Shown here in pieces: positions 28,678 through 39,700 of a stretch of DNA of 64,000 nt (positions are counted from its first letter, which is position 1; each line of letters opens with the position of its first letter). The DNA is from Sycon ciliatum (Eukaryota; Porifera; Calcarea; Leucosolenida; Sycettidae), in the NCBI RefSeq assembly GCF_964019385.1, contig NC_088655.1, positions 22,392,127 to 22,456,126 on the forward strand. The letters are read 5' to 3'. Below the pieces are notes generated by a model. It saw only the letters and a list, made by a program, of their open reading frames with translations, was not told the origin of the DNA and made no database searches. The position numbers and the translations under genes were made by a program.

Positions 28678-29016
28678 GACACCCTTAGCAAACAACGGTA
28701 ACGCTATTTTTTACGGTACTCGTACCTTGATCACCCAAATAGCGTTGAAGCTGCAGCGTATAAACGTTATGGGGGCTGATTTATCGTTGTGACCAACGGT
28801 ACGTGTTTTGGCCAAATATTGCATAGTCCGTACGCATTTCACCTTGTATCGCGTATATGGTGACAAAAATGGTTGTACCGCGCGAAATCAAAGCTATTCT
28901 CGTGGCAACAGCGTACTAAAAATAGCGTGCATCTTGCTAAAGGTCGAACCCAAATCACGGTATTTTCCCCCTTACGATAATACCGTTACAACATAACGTT
29001 TTTTGCTAAGGGTGTC
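28678..29016. mobile_element. 339-bp MITE inserted in LINE copy B
   Basis: Ends GACACCCTTAGCAAA and TTTGCTAAGGGTGTC. Comparison with the intact LINE shows it splits codons equivalent to ...CAC / AAT GTC TCC.... The exact TSD is not resolved. AT-rich interior without coding capacity. Confidence 0.85.
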
Positions 29017-29019
29017 TAA

Positions 29020-29551
29020 TGTCTCCATCGAGCCACTGCTGCAGCCACTCACTGGAGAGAGAATGAGATACAGGTCTGCTATTGTGGAGGAGCATGCGCG
29101 GCTTGATGTAGCGGTCAGTGGTTTGTGGGGCAGTCGTTTTGAGCGTACTTTACTTGATATACGGGTTTTTAATCCTCATGCACGCTCAAATCGATCTGCA
29201 CCACACACCACTGTCTATCGGCGCCATGAAAAAGAAAAGCGACGATGTTATGAAGAGAGAGTGAGAGAGGTGGAGCATGCGACGTTCATGCCTGTTGTGC
29301 TGTCGGCAAGTGGTGGCATGGGAAGAGCGGCGACATCACTCTATCGCCGAATCGCGTTATTGAGAGCGGAAAGGAGGAAGGAGCAGTACTCCCACGTAAT
29401 ATCTTACATCAGATGCCGTCTCTCATTTGCCCTGTTGCGATCATGCATCATGTGTTTGCGGGGTTCACGGGGTCTTTTCCGTGAGCGATCGGTTCGGCAT
29501 CCGGAGTCTGCTGAGCTGGTTGTTGCTGAGGCCCAGGTTGCTCGCATATGA
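29020..29551 (+). pseudogene. LINE copy B: endonuclease-like C-terminus
   Basis: The frame resumes with NVSIEPLLQPLTGERM, then the putative nuclease motif ARLDVAVSGLW...ERTLLDIRVFNP, the basic HEKEKRRCYEERVREVEHA and YIRCRLSFALLRSCIMCLRG. Continuous to its stop at 29551. Followed by a short 3' UTR and A-rich tail. Confidence 0.88.
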
Positions 29552-29745
29552 GAATCTATAAATTGCAGCAGATTATTTTTATTATAAATACTGGACATGG
29601 GTATTGAATTAAACTGTACTCAGTGACTTTTTACATTTTACAGGCTACGTTTTATTGTTATTGTTATTATTATTGTAAAGCTTTCCTTTTGATCTTGTCT
29701 CTTATTGTTGTGACCTTTCCACAATAAAAAATAAAAAATAAAAAA

Positions 29746-30968
29746 ATCTCGCCAACCAGTTGGATGACTCCAGGACCATCACGCAGCCATTGGTGGAGCG
29801 GATCATCGTGCAAAACACGGACCTAGGTGATGTTCACCACACCATGAAGGCAGAGAAGGCGAAGGTGCGCAGGATCCACTCCGTAAGGGAGAAGGAGACC
29901 CTAGTCGCTGTGGAAGAGAGCATCGCTTCGGACTTAAAGCGGTCCAGGGAGCTGGCGGCGGAGAAGGGTGCCTCGTCGTGGCTGATATGCAAACCACTGA
30001 AGATGTTTGGCTTCATGCTATCGAAGGGCGCATTTCACGATGCGGTTTCATTGCGATATGGCTGGCCTCTGAAGCGGTTGCCCTCTGCTTGCAGCTGTGG
30101 TAAATCATTCACCGTGGCCCATGCTCTCTCCTGCTCAACCGGCGGCTACCATAGCCTCCGCCACAACGAGGTACGCGACCTCACAGCATCCATCATGAAG
30201 GAAGTTGCGCACCAAGTTGTGGTGGAACCGCTGCTAGAGCCGCTGACAGGTGAGAGGATGACGCTACGGTCGGCTTCAACTGAAGACAACGCCCGCCTAG
30301 ACATCGGTGCCAGTGGATTCTGGGGAGGTCGGTACGAGCGTTCGTACTTTGATGTCCGGGTTTTCAACCCCCACGCCCCCACCAACGCCAAGTTTGCCTT
30401 GCCCGCTGTGTACAAGCGACATGAGCAGGAGAAGCGTCGCCGCTACGAGGAACGGATCACCAACGTCGAGCACGCCTCCTTCTCACCAGTTGTCTTGTCC
30501 TGCACTGGAGGGTATGGCAAAGCTGCGACAGCACTCTATGCTCGGCTGGCATCGATGCTCGCCGACAAGAAGCAGGAGCCGTACGCTGCCACAATCTCCT
30601 ACATCCGATGTAAGCTCAGCTTTGCCCTCATCCGTGCGGCTGTTGCCAGTCTGCGAGGCCATTGGCACCGCGTGCCCTCAGATGCAAACGACTCGGCCCG
30701 ATTTGCGGTTGCCATGAGCAGCATCGGTTAAAGCTCCCTCCCGAGGCTCCATACTAGACTGTTTTCACAGCCATTTTTGCTCTCTCGGCTGTCTTCACAG
30801 CCATTTTTGCTCTCTCGACTGTCTTCACAGCCATTTTTGCTCTCTCGACTGTTTTCACAGCCATTTTTGCTCGTTTTTCTTCCGGTGCTGATGAGGTTGC
30901 ACTCGTAATTGTGTTTATTTTGCCAGTACAAGAGGCTTGGGCCAATAATAAAAAAAAATAATAAATCG
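29746..30968 (+). pseudogene. LINE copy A, 3' piece with 3' UTR
   Basis: From the second TSD copy the frame continues copy A (LDDSRTITQPLVERII) to a stop at 30731, including the knuckle CSCGKSFTVAHALSC and the endonuclease-like ARLDIGASGFWGG...SYFDVRVFNP. The 3' UTR holds about four 30-bp tandem units (CTGTYTTCACAGCCATTTTT plus GCTCTCTCGR) at 30760-30873, then an AATAATAAAAAAAAATAATAAA tail. The full LINE shares AGACTGTTTTCACAGCCA in its 3' UTR once. Confidence 0.85.
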
Positions 30969-31218
30969 TATGGAGCACGCTTGGAAAAAATCCGTAGCGC
31001 CCATACGGATTTTGGCACGGAAAATCGTACCCCGGAACCTCTCTATTAACTAAAGAGTTCGTGTCTGTACCGGTAACCAAATGAATCTTGTTTTGGGCTC
31101 AGTTTCTTGGGCTCAGTTTCTTGGTATGCCTTTTGCCAAACTGGAAGTTTTCCGATCGTACAGTAGTGTACTTGATATCACGGTCAACTTGTTGCCTGAG
31201 GAGTTAGAAAACGTGACT

Positions 31219-31290
31219 GGGGGTTTAGCTCAGTGGTAGAGCGCTCGCTTTGCATGCGAGAGGCCATGGGTTCGAACCCCATATCCTCCA
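31219..31290 (+). tRNA. tRNA-Ala(UGC) copy 2
   Basis: Identical to copy 1 in sequence. The upstream flank (ACTTGTTGCCTGAGGAGTTAGAAAACGTGACT) is shared with copies 3 and 6 (beta unit type). A poly-T stop follows. Confidence 0.95.
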
Positions 31291-32058
31291 CTTTTTTCTT
31301 TCTCTTTTCAAGAGGATTTACTTTTTGCACCTACAACTCTTGCTGCAACGTGTAGTTGCAAAAAAGTCCAGTAATCTCTATCTTGTTTTGCATCATAGGT
31401 CTGCAAGGACTTAAGTCTCGACAATGCACCTCAATGATTTTGATAGATGTACCTTTTGGAAAGCGGGCATGAAGGGAGATGAGCCCCTGCCACAGTTTTC
31501 AATTACCCTGTCTGATCACTACACGCATTGTCTTTGCTGCTGTGTGCATGCAAGTGCAGGCTTTACAGTTTACTCAGTTTACCACTGCACGGGTCAGCAT
31601 GGATGGCAACAGAGTGTAGTGAATGTAGCCTTCAGATTACGGTATGGAATTAGGGTTAAATCCACAGTAGATTTCACATCTTTGCCATGTGCCTAATTTC
31701 GTGTAGGAACTTCCGAAGTGATAATATCATGTGGGCAGTGGAACAACATGGCTGACATCACGTGACCCATAGATGCAGGGGCTGCGTGCAGTTAGAACCA
31801 ACATGGCTGCCTCACTAGTGTGGTCATGTGACTGCTGCTACTACACTGCCATGCCTATCATTATTATCAGGGTTTTGCGCATGGTGTAGAGCCTAGAGGG
31901 TGCATAAAACAACTTCAACATACCAGTACCCTGCATATCGGGGACCGCGATCGTTGTAAGCACAGATTTTTCGTTCACACACATGAGCTTGCAGGGATCT
32001 TTAGTTCACGGAGTGATCATCACTCAAAATGTAAATTACTCATTTTTAGTCTCGTCCA
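31291..32058. repeat. Beta-unit spacer between Ala and Leu genes
   Basis: Closely related to 33340-33993 and 55210-56034 (shared GGATGGCAACAGAGTG, CACGTGACCCATAGATGCA, GGTTTTGCGCATGGTGTAGA). No conserved frame; non-coding. Confidence 0.7.
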
Positions 32059-32180
32059 GTCAGGATGGCCGAGCGGTCTAAGGCGCCAGACTCAAGGTCT
32101 TGTGTACCTTCTGCAGTCAGTGCAGATTGGAGCCTTCTGGTCCACGTATGTGGGCGTGGGTTCGAATCCCACTTCTGACA
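32059..32180 (+). tRNA. tRNA-Leu(CAA) copy 3, with intron
   Basis: Same exon-intron layout; mature part identical to copies 2 and 4. The intron reads GTCAGTGCAG where copies 1, 2, 5 and 6 read GTCAATGCAG. Poly-T downstream. Confidence 0.95.
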
Positions 32181-32520
32181 GGATTTTTTTCATTTTTTTT
32201 CTCCAATTTGTCTTCCAGAATGGGTGGGAAATCTTTGAAAAACGTGTAGTGCCTCCAACAAACACGCCTTGGAACTTTTTTTAGTGCGATTCCGGTCTAC
32301 ATGTATACCAATGGCAGTTGCAAATTTGAGTGTGCAAGTACCGTATTGAACATGAACAAAAGACTGAAAAGAGTTCGTGTCTGTACCGGTAACCAAACGA
32401 ATCTTGTTTTGGGCTCAGTTTCTTGGTATGCCTTTTGCCAAACTGGAAGTTCTCCGATAGTACAGTAGTGTACTTGATATCACGGTCAACTTGTTGCCTG
32501 AGGAGTAAGAAAACGTGACT

Positions 32521-32592
32521 GGGGGTTTAGCTGAGTGGTAGAGCGCTCGCTTTGCATGCGAGAGGCCATGGGTTCGAACCCCATATCCTCCA
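32521..32592 (+). tRNA. tRNA-Ala(UGC) copy 3, D-arm change
   Basis: As the other copies except GCTGAGTGG for GCTCAGTGG, which breaks the last D-stem pair and alters the A box, so transcription or folding may be impaired. Only 340 bases after tRNA-Leu 3, the shortest Leu-Ala spacing, probably close to the ancestral unit. Confidence 0.88.
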
Positions 32593-32705
32593 TTTTTTTC
32601 CTTTTTATTTGGCATATTTGGCAATTTAACTTAATTTTTTTCTTTCTCTTTTCAAGAGGATTTACTTTGAATCAACACACATGCAGCAAACAACGTGTAC
32701 ATGTA

Positions 32706-33314
32706 CGAGGTGAATAGCAATTTCTGGACATGAAAATAAAATAGAGGCCCACTGGCTGTGTGTTTTACATTTATCATTTCTTTTTGTATTTATTGTATGG
32801 CCTAATCCTTCATCTTTCCAAATATGTGACAATTGCTCATGCTGTGATCCCAGAGACTTTATAGCAAGATGTTTTCGACAGGCCAATTTTTTGGCCTAAA
32901 TTTCAGTGTTTCGAATTCTGGACATGAAAATAAAATAGCGTCAATATGCAATAGGCATCCTATACTGCACCATTTTTGTTATTTTTTCTATTGGTGGACT
33001 GCAGTTGGCCTCTTCACACTTCCAGCTAACAGGTCCAAGACTATACAGCGTCTGAAGTGAGGTGCACATGGGGAAGCCAACAATTCGTCCATTACTTCTT
33101 ATTTTACTCAAAATTCAAAATTCTCATGCGACATAGTACCACAAAACTCGTTGAAATGCCTCCCAAGAAAAGGCTATCAACAAGGCACCGACACGAGGAG
33201 AAACTACAACAGCCCAGCTGTCAACTACAACAAGAAAAAACTTCATCAACCTGACTGACTTGACTCTACACGCGACTAGAAATGTACAATGTCCAGAAAT
33301 AGCAATTCACCTCG
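32706..33314. mobile_element. Tc1/mariner-like MITE, copy 2
   Basis: Same family as 14429-15055, with TA on both sides (32704-32705, 33315-33316). Confidence 0.85.
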
Positions 33315-33316
33315 TA

Positions 33317-33993
33317 CATGTAGTACAACAATCTCTATCTTGTTTTGCATCATAGACCTGAAAAAATGGACTTCAGTCTCGACACTAATGCACCTCAATG
33401 ATTTTGATAGATGTGACTAACTGTTGGAAAGGAGGCATGAAGGGAAATGAGGCCCTGCCACAGTTTTAAGTTAAACCTGTCTGCTGACTGCACGCATTGT
33501 TTTTGTTACAGTTTACTTTACCACTGCACGGGTCAGGATGGATGGCAACAGAGTGTAGTGAATGCAGCCTTCAGATCACGGTATGGAATTAGGGTCTAGT
33601 ACAGCCACTGTAGATTTCACATCTTTGCCATCTGCCTAATTTCGTGTAGGAACTTCCGAAGTGATAATATCATGTGGGCAGTGGAACAACATAGCTGACC
33701 TCACGTGACCCATAGATGCAGGGGCTGCGTGCAGTTAGAACCAACATGGCTGCCTCACTAGTGTGGTCATGTGACTGCTGCTACTACACTGCCATGCCTA
33801 TCATTATTATCAGGGTTTTGCGCATGGTGTAGAGCCTAGAGGGTGCATAAAACAAATTCAACATACCAGTACCCTGCATATCGGGGACCGCGATCGTTGT
33901 AAGCACAGATTTCTCGTTCACACACATGAGCTTGCAGGGTTCACGGAGTGATCATCACTCAAAACGTAAATTACTCATCTTTAGTCTCGTCCA
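33317..33993. repeat. Beta/gamma spacer, non-coding
   Basis: A near-copy of 31380-32058, supporting tandem duplication of this stretch within the array. Confidence 0.7.
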
Positions 33994-34115
33994 GTCAGGA
34001 TGGCCGAGCGGTCTAAGGCGCCAGACTCAAGGTCTTGTGTACCTTCTGCAGTCAGTGCAGATTGGAGCCTTCTGGTCCACGTATGTGGGCGTGGGTTCGA
34101 ATCCCACTTCTGACA
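33994..34115 (+). tRNA. tRNA-Leu(CAA) copy 4, with intron
   Basis: Identical to copy 3 in exons and intron. Downstream flank (GTGTTGATGTAGTTTTTTTGCTGTTTGCAA) is shared with copy 7, defining the gamma unit type. Confidence 0.95.
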
Positions 34116-34426
34116 GGATTTTTTTAATTTTTTTTTAAAAGGTCTGTGCTATGCAAACTGTGTTGATGTAGTTTTTTTGCTGTTTGCAACTGTGGGTACT
34201 ATATAGGCAAGACTGCATAAACAAGGGCATGCAACTGTGGTTATGGATCTCAACGTGACCCACAATTTCTCGTTTGACAACATCCGTTTTTTGCTCGATT
34301 CGTTCCAGCGTCTACGCGATCTCTAAATTTTGGCGCGTGAACGCCAATTCCGTACGAAAGTTCATTTCAAACCAGAGGGAAAGTGCGGTGTTTGATTCTC
34401 TGCGGTGAGCAGACTGCAGCTGAATT

Positions 34427-34842
34427 AAGCGGGATTCACAGAAGCTTTTTTGTGATGCGACACGCGATGCGACAGGCGCGAAACCGGGAAAACCCCAAAT
34501 CGCAGCCATGTCGCGGCCCACGCAACTGCCGCAACTGGGCCATCGCAGAAGTTGAGCTTGGCTCAACTTTTGCGATGCGATGCGATGCGACAAGCGATTT
34601 GGTGTACGATTTTGACCTTTTCTACAGCCAAGTTGTACAAAGGTGCAAGAGTTGCCTATAAATTTTTAGAAGTTGTGTCAAACCGCGCGAATGTCATGGT
34701 GACGTACCCAAATCAGCAAAACTTTGTCGCATCGCTGACTTCTTCTGTGAATGGTATTTCGCGAGTTCGCATCGCACGCATCCATCGCAGATCGCGTCGC
34801 ATCGCGTGTCGCATCGCAAAAAAGCTTCTGTGAATCCCGCTT
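34427..34842. mobile_element. ~416-bp TIR element, AAGCGGGATTCACAGAAGCTT family
   Basis: Long inverted ends begin AAGCGGGATTCACAGAAGC and run through GATGCGACACGCGATGCGAC. The paralogous gamma unit near 56445-56465 lacks it (CAGCTGAATGATGTAATGAAGG uninterrupted), confirming insertion between GAAT and GATG. No clear TSD. Interior rich in GCGATGCGAC words; no coding. Confidence 0.85.
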
Positions 34843-35183
34843 GATGCATTGAAGGCAGCCCGGCGCGTATCTGGCTCATAGAAAAGAGGTCGCAGTTTCG
34901 TACTCGTGCATAATATGAACTCTTGGTATAGCCAATAGGCCAGAGAGCCCTGCACATACTGTAGTGTCGCGTATAAAAGCATGACCTGTATAGAAGCATG
35001 ACTCGAATAGAAGCCGATTTTCCAAAGCTTGCCATGACACAGAAGCATGGTTTGACTAGAAGCAGATGTACTTGTACATGCGTGGCAATGTACATTGTAC
35101 AGTGTAGACTGAACATGCTGACGTAGACGCATTTTTTGAATGGAAGCATAACTTGAATAGAAGCATGGTTTGAACCACGGCTT

Positions 35184-36023
35184 AAGCGGGACTCACAGAA
35201 GCTTTTTTTGCGATGCGACACGCGATGCGACGCGATCTGCGATGGATGCGTGCGATGCGAACTCGCGAAATACCATTCACAGAAGAAGTCAACGATGCGA
35301 CAAAGTTTTGCTGATTTGGGTACGTCACCATGATATTCGCGCGGTTTGACACAACTTGTAAAAATTTATAGGCAACTCTTGCACCTTTGTACAACTTTGC
35401 TGTAGAAAAGGTCAAAATCGTACACCAAATCGCTTGTCGCATCGCATCGCATCGCAAAAGTTGAGCCAAGCTCAACTTCTGCGATGGCCTGCGACGGCCC
35501 AGTTGCGGCAGTTGCGTGGGGTGCGACATGGCTGCGATTTGGGGTTTTCCCGGTTTCGCGTCTGTCGCATCGCGTGTCGCATCGCAAAAAAGCTTCTGCA
35601 AAAGCTTTTTTGCGATGCGACACGCGATGCGACGCGATCTGCGACGGACGCGTGCGATGCGAACTCGCGAAATACCATTCACAGAAGAAGTCAGCGATGC
35701 GACAAATTTTTGCAAAGTCTTGCTGATTTGGGTACGTCACCATGATATTTGCGCGGTTTGGTGCAACCTGTACAAATTTATAGGCAACTCTTGCACCTTT
35801 GTACAACTTTGCTGTAGAAAAGGTCAAAATCGTACGCCAAATCGCTTGTCGCATCGCATCGCATCGCAAAAGTTGAGCCAAGCTCAACTTCTGCGATGGC
35901 CTGCGATGGCCCAGTTGCGGCAGTTGCGTGGGGTGCGACATGGCTGCAAATTTGGGGTTTTCCCTGTTTCGCGCCTGTCGCATCGCGTGTCGCATCGCAA
36001 AAAAGCTTCTGTGAATCCCGCTT
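35184..36023. mobile_element. Tandem dimer of the AAGCGGG element
   Basis: Two ~420-bp units of the same family run head to tail and share a fused junction at about 35582-35612 (AAAAAGCTTCTGCAAAAGCTTTTTT). The outer ends are complete AAGCGGG / CCCGCTT. The second unit carries the inner repeats in the same order as the first. Confidence 0.85.
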
Positions 36024-36097
36024 TATACGGCCATGAGCACCTGCATTTATACGCGACATTACAGTATGACATTTGTCGAGGGTTCCTTGGTATTTCC

Positions 36098-36415
36098 AAG
36101 AGTACATAACCCCCCAGAGTGTGCAACTCAACTATGGGTGCTGTCCCGACAGAATTTCAAGTTGACGTCATTTTGATGATGCAATGCGCACTGTACACGG
36201 ATTATCAGACGAATCCGGAACCTGTGGTTGACCGAAGCCGATCGATCCTGTACAAATTATTGCAAAGAAAAACGTGTGATGCGTTGACACCCGTACACAT
36301 GTTGTAAATCACTGCTGCAAGGAGCATTGCGTCATAAATAATGACGTCAACTTGAAATTCTGTCGGGACAACAGGGTATGTGGGAGTTGCACACTCTGGG
36401 GGGTTATGTACTCTT
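36098..36415. mobile_element. Mutator-like MITE, 318 bp
   Basis: Inverted ends of ~100 bp starting AAGAGTACATAACCCCCC, flanked by the 9-bp direct repeat GGTATTTCC (36089-36097, 36416-36424). 9-bp TSDs and long TIRs are typical of MULEs. The gamma paralogue near 56575 has no insertion. Non-coding. Confidence 0.85.
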
Positions 36416-36735
36416 GGTATTTCCTATTGGCACTATCTGCAGATTCACGTTTACTGTACGGGTTACAAGATAGTGGCTAGCTCGTATACGGTGTGCTTGG
36501 ACACATGGTTGCAACTGATTTTTGAACTAATACTTGGCCGGGGCCCTAGTGATAGGCCATTCAAACGATGTGCCAAGTCACTAGTTCATCGTACCGTTTC
36601 CAATGGTTAGCGTTTTACCGTTCACGCTACTTTCGACGGTCGGTCTGTACCGTTTTTTGTGTGTGTAGACATGGAATTTTACCGTTCACGGTAGATCCGA
36701 CGGTACGCGTACCTAACACCCAAAATACCGTCGGT

Positions 36736-39700
36736 GGATATTTTGAAAGTAGTTTGAGGTCGGATGCAGATTTTGAAGCTCCTGTCGATGTGGAATTTTC
36801 CTGGTTTGTAATTAGCGGCCGTGCGCCTGTCGAACGTGCCTGATGCAGAGTAGTGGACGATGTTGCCGGTGCAACGGCAAATCCACCTGTGTCAGATGCG
36901 AATGCACCAAGGCTGGCCGCCATTGCACAAACTGCTATCCCTCGGCGAAGGATCGTTGCCAAAATCGAGCACCCGAGCCCCAAACGACAGTTGCTCCAGC
37001 CGCGCCTCCCGCGCCGCCACTGCCTGCCTTGCGCAGCCCCGTACTCGTAGGAGTTCAAACGGTACGTCACGTTCCCAAATCACCTGGGCCTGCTGGGGCA
37101 CTGTCCCCGCGCCTGCCGACCAGAACAGCTGCAGGTACGAGTCGTACCGAAATTTCGAATTCCCAACAACATGCATGGGACCTGCTCGAGGATAGTTGTA
37201 ATAGTAGTACTAATAGTACAACATGTAGTGTACCGACGATCGCACGGAGCCAGACAGCGAGGGCAGCCACGACGGAGGAACCTCCCCCTGCGGTGCTCGA
37301 CGCTGTCCCTTCAGCACCCAGCGTTACCAGCTCGCAACAGCTAGCGTGGGATTTGCTAGAATCCGAGGCTGCCGAGCCTGGAACGGGTCGAAACCAGAGT
37401 TCCTGTACTTCCAGCACGGGTCATGAGGCTGAATACCTCACGGACGGACTACTCGCAGAGTGCCGCGCAGCAGTAGATGTAAATGCACCCGCTAGCAGCT
37501 TGCAGCTTGCATCGCTATCTGATGATGAAGCTGACCGCCAGGCAGCGCAACTCTTAGCTTCCATCGACTCCAGCCAGTCTCTTGCATCTCTACCAGGACA
37601 GCCTGACAACCAGGGTGACCATGACACTGATGTACGCACCTCCCAACATATCACCACGGATATACCTGCATACACCGAGTGGCCTCAAACTAATTTCACT
37701 CTTGGAACCACGACCGCGGAAGACTGTGCGACTGCCATTGACAACGCATACAACGAAGCGGTTCACTTTCGACCGAACGCCTTTGACGTACCCAGTGGCT
37801 CCGTCGGAAAGGAATTTGTTCAGCTACTCAGCCAATACCTCCTTGCATTTGGCAATGGCTCCTCATTCCGGTGTCAGGGATTTAAGGTAGCGATGCTCTT
37901 CCAGATGCTGCTACTCCAAAAACCTTTCCATGCCCCGCCATCAGCCTTTGCGAAGTGCCTCAAACGCCGTCTCGAACTCTGGCGAGCAGGTGCCATCTCT
38001 GATTTAATAGAAGAATGCCGTACCATACACAAACAGATCGAATCCCACCAGCGGCGACAGGACAAAGCTTGCGCTGGGCATGATGACACTGCCAGAAAGT
38101 TTGCATCCCTGATAACTGATGGCAAACTCAGGTCGGCCCTCGCACAACTGGAAGAGGACAACGGAGGCGGTGTTTTGAACCTGGACGATAGAGTCGATGG
38201 CGTAACTGTTCGGGATATTCTGGCTGCCAAGCACCCGCCGGCAGAACCCGCCCATCCGGACGCTATTGTTCAAGGGGTTTTACCTCCACGACCACATCCG
38301 GTCCGATTTGAGTCATTAACTGGAGATGTCGTCCGCCGCGTTGCCCTAAATACACATGGAGCAGCAGGCCCGTCGGGAGTGGACGCTGACACCTGGAGGC
38401 GCATGTGCACCGGATTTGGAGGTGCCTCTGGTGAGCTCTGTGAGGCAATGGCTACCTGTGCCCGCCGGCTGGCAACAACATTCGTCGATCCCGCGTCTCT
38501 GGAGGCATACCTTGCTTGCCGGCTTATACCTTTGGATAAGAATCCCGGGGTTCGGCCAATTGGCATTGGTGAAGTTCTCCGCCGTATACTTGGCAAAGCC
38601 ATCCTGTCTATGATACGGGACGATATCCAAGAGGCTGCAGGCAGTCTGCAGGTCTGCGCTGGACATGAGAGTGGCATTGAGGCAGCCGTTCATGCCATGA
38701 CGACTGTTTTCGACGATGACGACACAGAGGCGCTGTTGATGGCGGATGCTTCCAATGCGTTTAACCGTTTAAACCGCGAAGCATGTCTTCACAACATCCA
38801 GCACCTCTGCCCGGCTATGTCTGCTATCGTTATCAATACGTACCGGCACCCTGCCAACCTAATTGTCGGCGGAGAGGTGATACGGTCCCGTGAAGGTACA
38901 ACGCAGGGAGACCCTATTGCGATGCCACTCTATGCTCTCGGTGTCCTACCCCTGCTGCGGTCTGTGGCGACTGAGGGGACGGCGCAGGCTTGGTTTGCTG
39001 ATGACTCAAGTGCTGGTGGAAAGTTAGTGAAGGTACGGGCTTGGTGGGATGCGCTGACCACCAAAGGTCCCTTGTACGGATACCACCTGAACCCGAGTAA
39101 ATCTGTTCTCCTCGTCAAACCGGCAGTCCTCGGGCTGGCGCAGGAGCTATTCAGGGACACTGGGGTGACCATTCGTGTGGATGGGTGTCGCTACCTAGGT
39201 GCTGCAATTGGTACTGCTGAGTTCCTACAATCCTATGTCGAGGGCAAAGTCCAATCCTGGATAGGCCAGCTGGAGCGCCTAACCGTCATTGCGTCATCTC
39301 AACCGCAGGCTGCCTTCTCGGCATTCACCAGTGGCTTGAAACACAAGTGGTCCTTTCTGTGCCGCACCATGTCCAACGCTGCTCCAAGCTTTGGGCCACT
39401 GGAGAGTGCTATCCGGGACAAACTGATCCCTGCGATCACCGGACGTCAGATCTGCGAGGAGGACCGCGCTGTGCTTGCCCTGCCCTGCCGTTACGGGGGC
39501 CTTGGTATCATTGACCCGACCCAGCTGGCCTCTCAGCATCAGTCATCGAAGCAAATCACCAGAACCCTGCAACAAAACATCATCCAGCAAGTGATGCCGC
39601 TTGGCGATGCTATCTGTGATGGACAAGCAGCCAAGAAGGCAGTTCAGACGTCAGCTCGCAACGCTCTCCGAACCCACGCTGCAACTGTATGCTCTTCACT

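Larger units (their letters stand above)
27025..29745 (+). mobile_element. LINE copy B, 5'-truncated, inserted in LINE copy A
   Basis: Bounded by a perfect 14-bp duplication and ending in an A-rich tail (AATAAAAAATAAAAAATAAAA), the hallmarks of target-primed reverse transcription. It starts at the RT (around residue 500 of the full element) and its coding part stays open apart from one small DNA element inserted at 28678-29016. Younger than copy A. Confidence 0.92.
26367..31044. mobile_element. TIR element (Harbinger-like) carrying nested LINEs
   Basis: Left end AGGGAGGTTCCGGAGTACGA and right end in inverted orientation, homologous over ~70 bp, flanked by ATT on both sides (26364-26366, 31045-31047). 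The paralogous beta unit near 32352 lacks the element, which supports the boundaries. Without its nested LINEs it would be only a few hundred bases and non-coding. TIR and 3-bp TSD resemble the element at 2554-3297. Confidence 0.8.

Noticed and set aside
37519..37540. Other CTGATGA matches (for example 8725, 13514, 27952, 30887, 37519) as hammerheads
   Set aside because: None is followed by a pairable stem II and GAAA with matching stems I and III.
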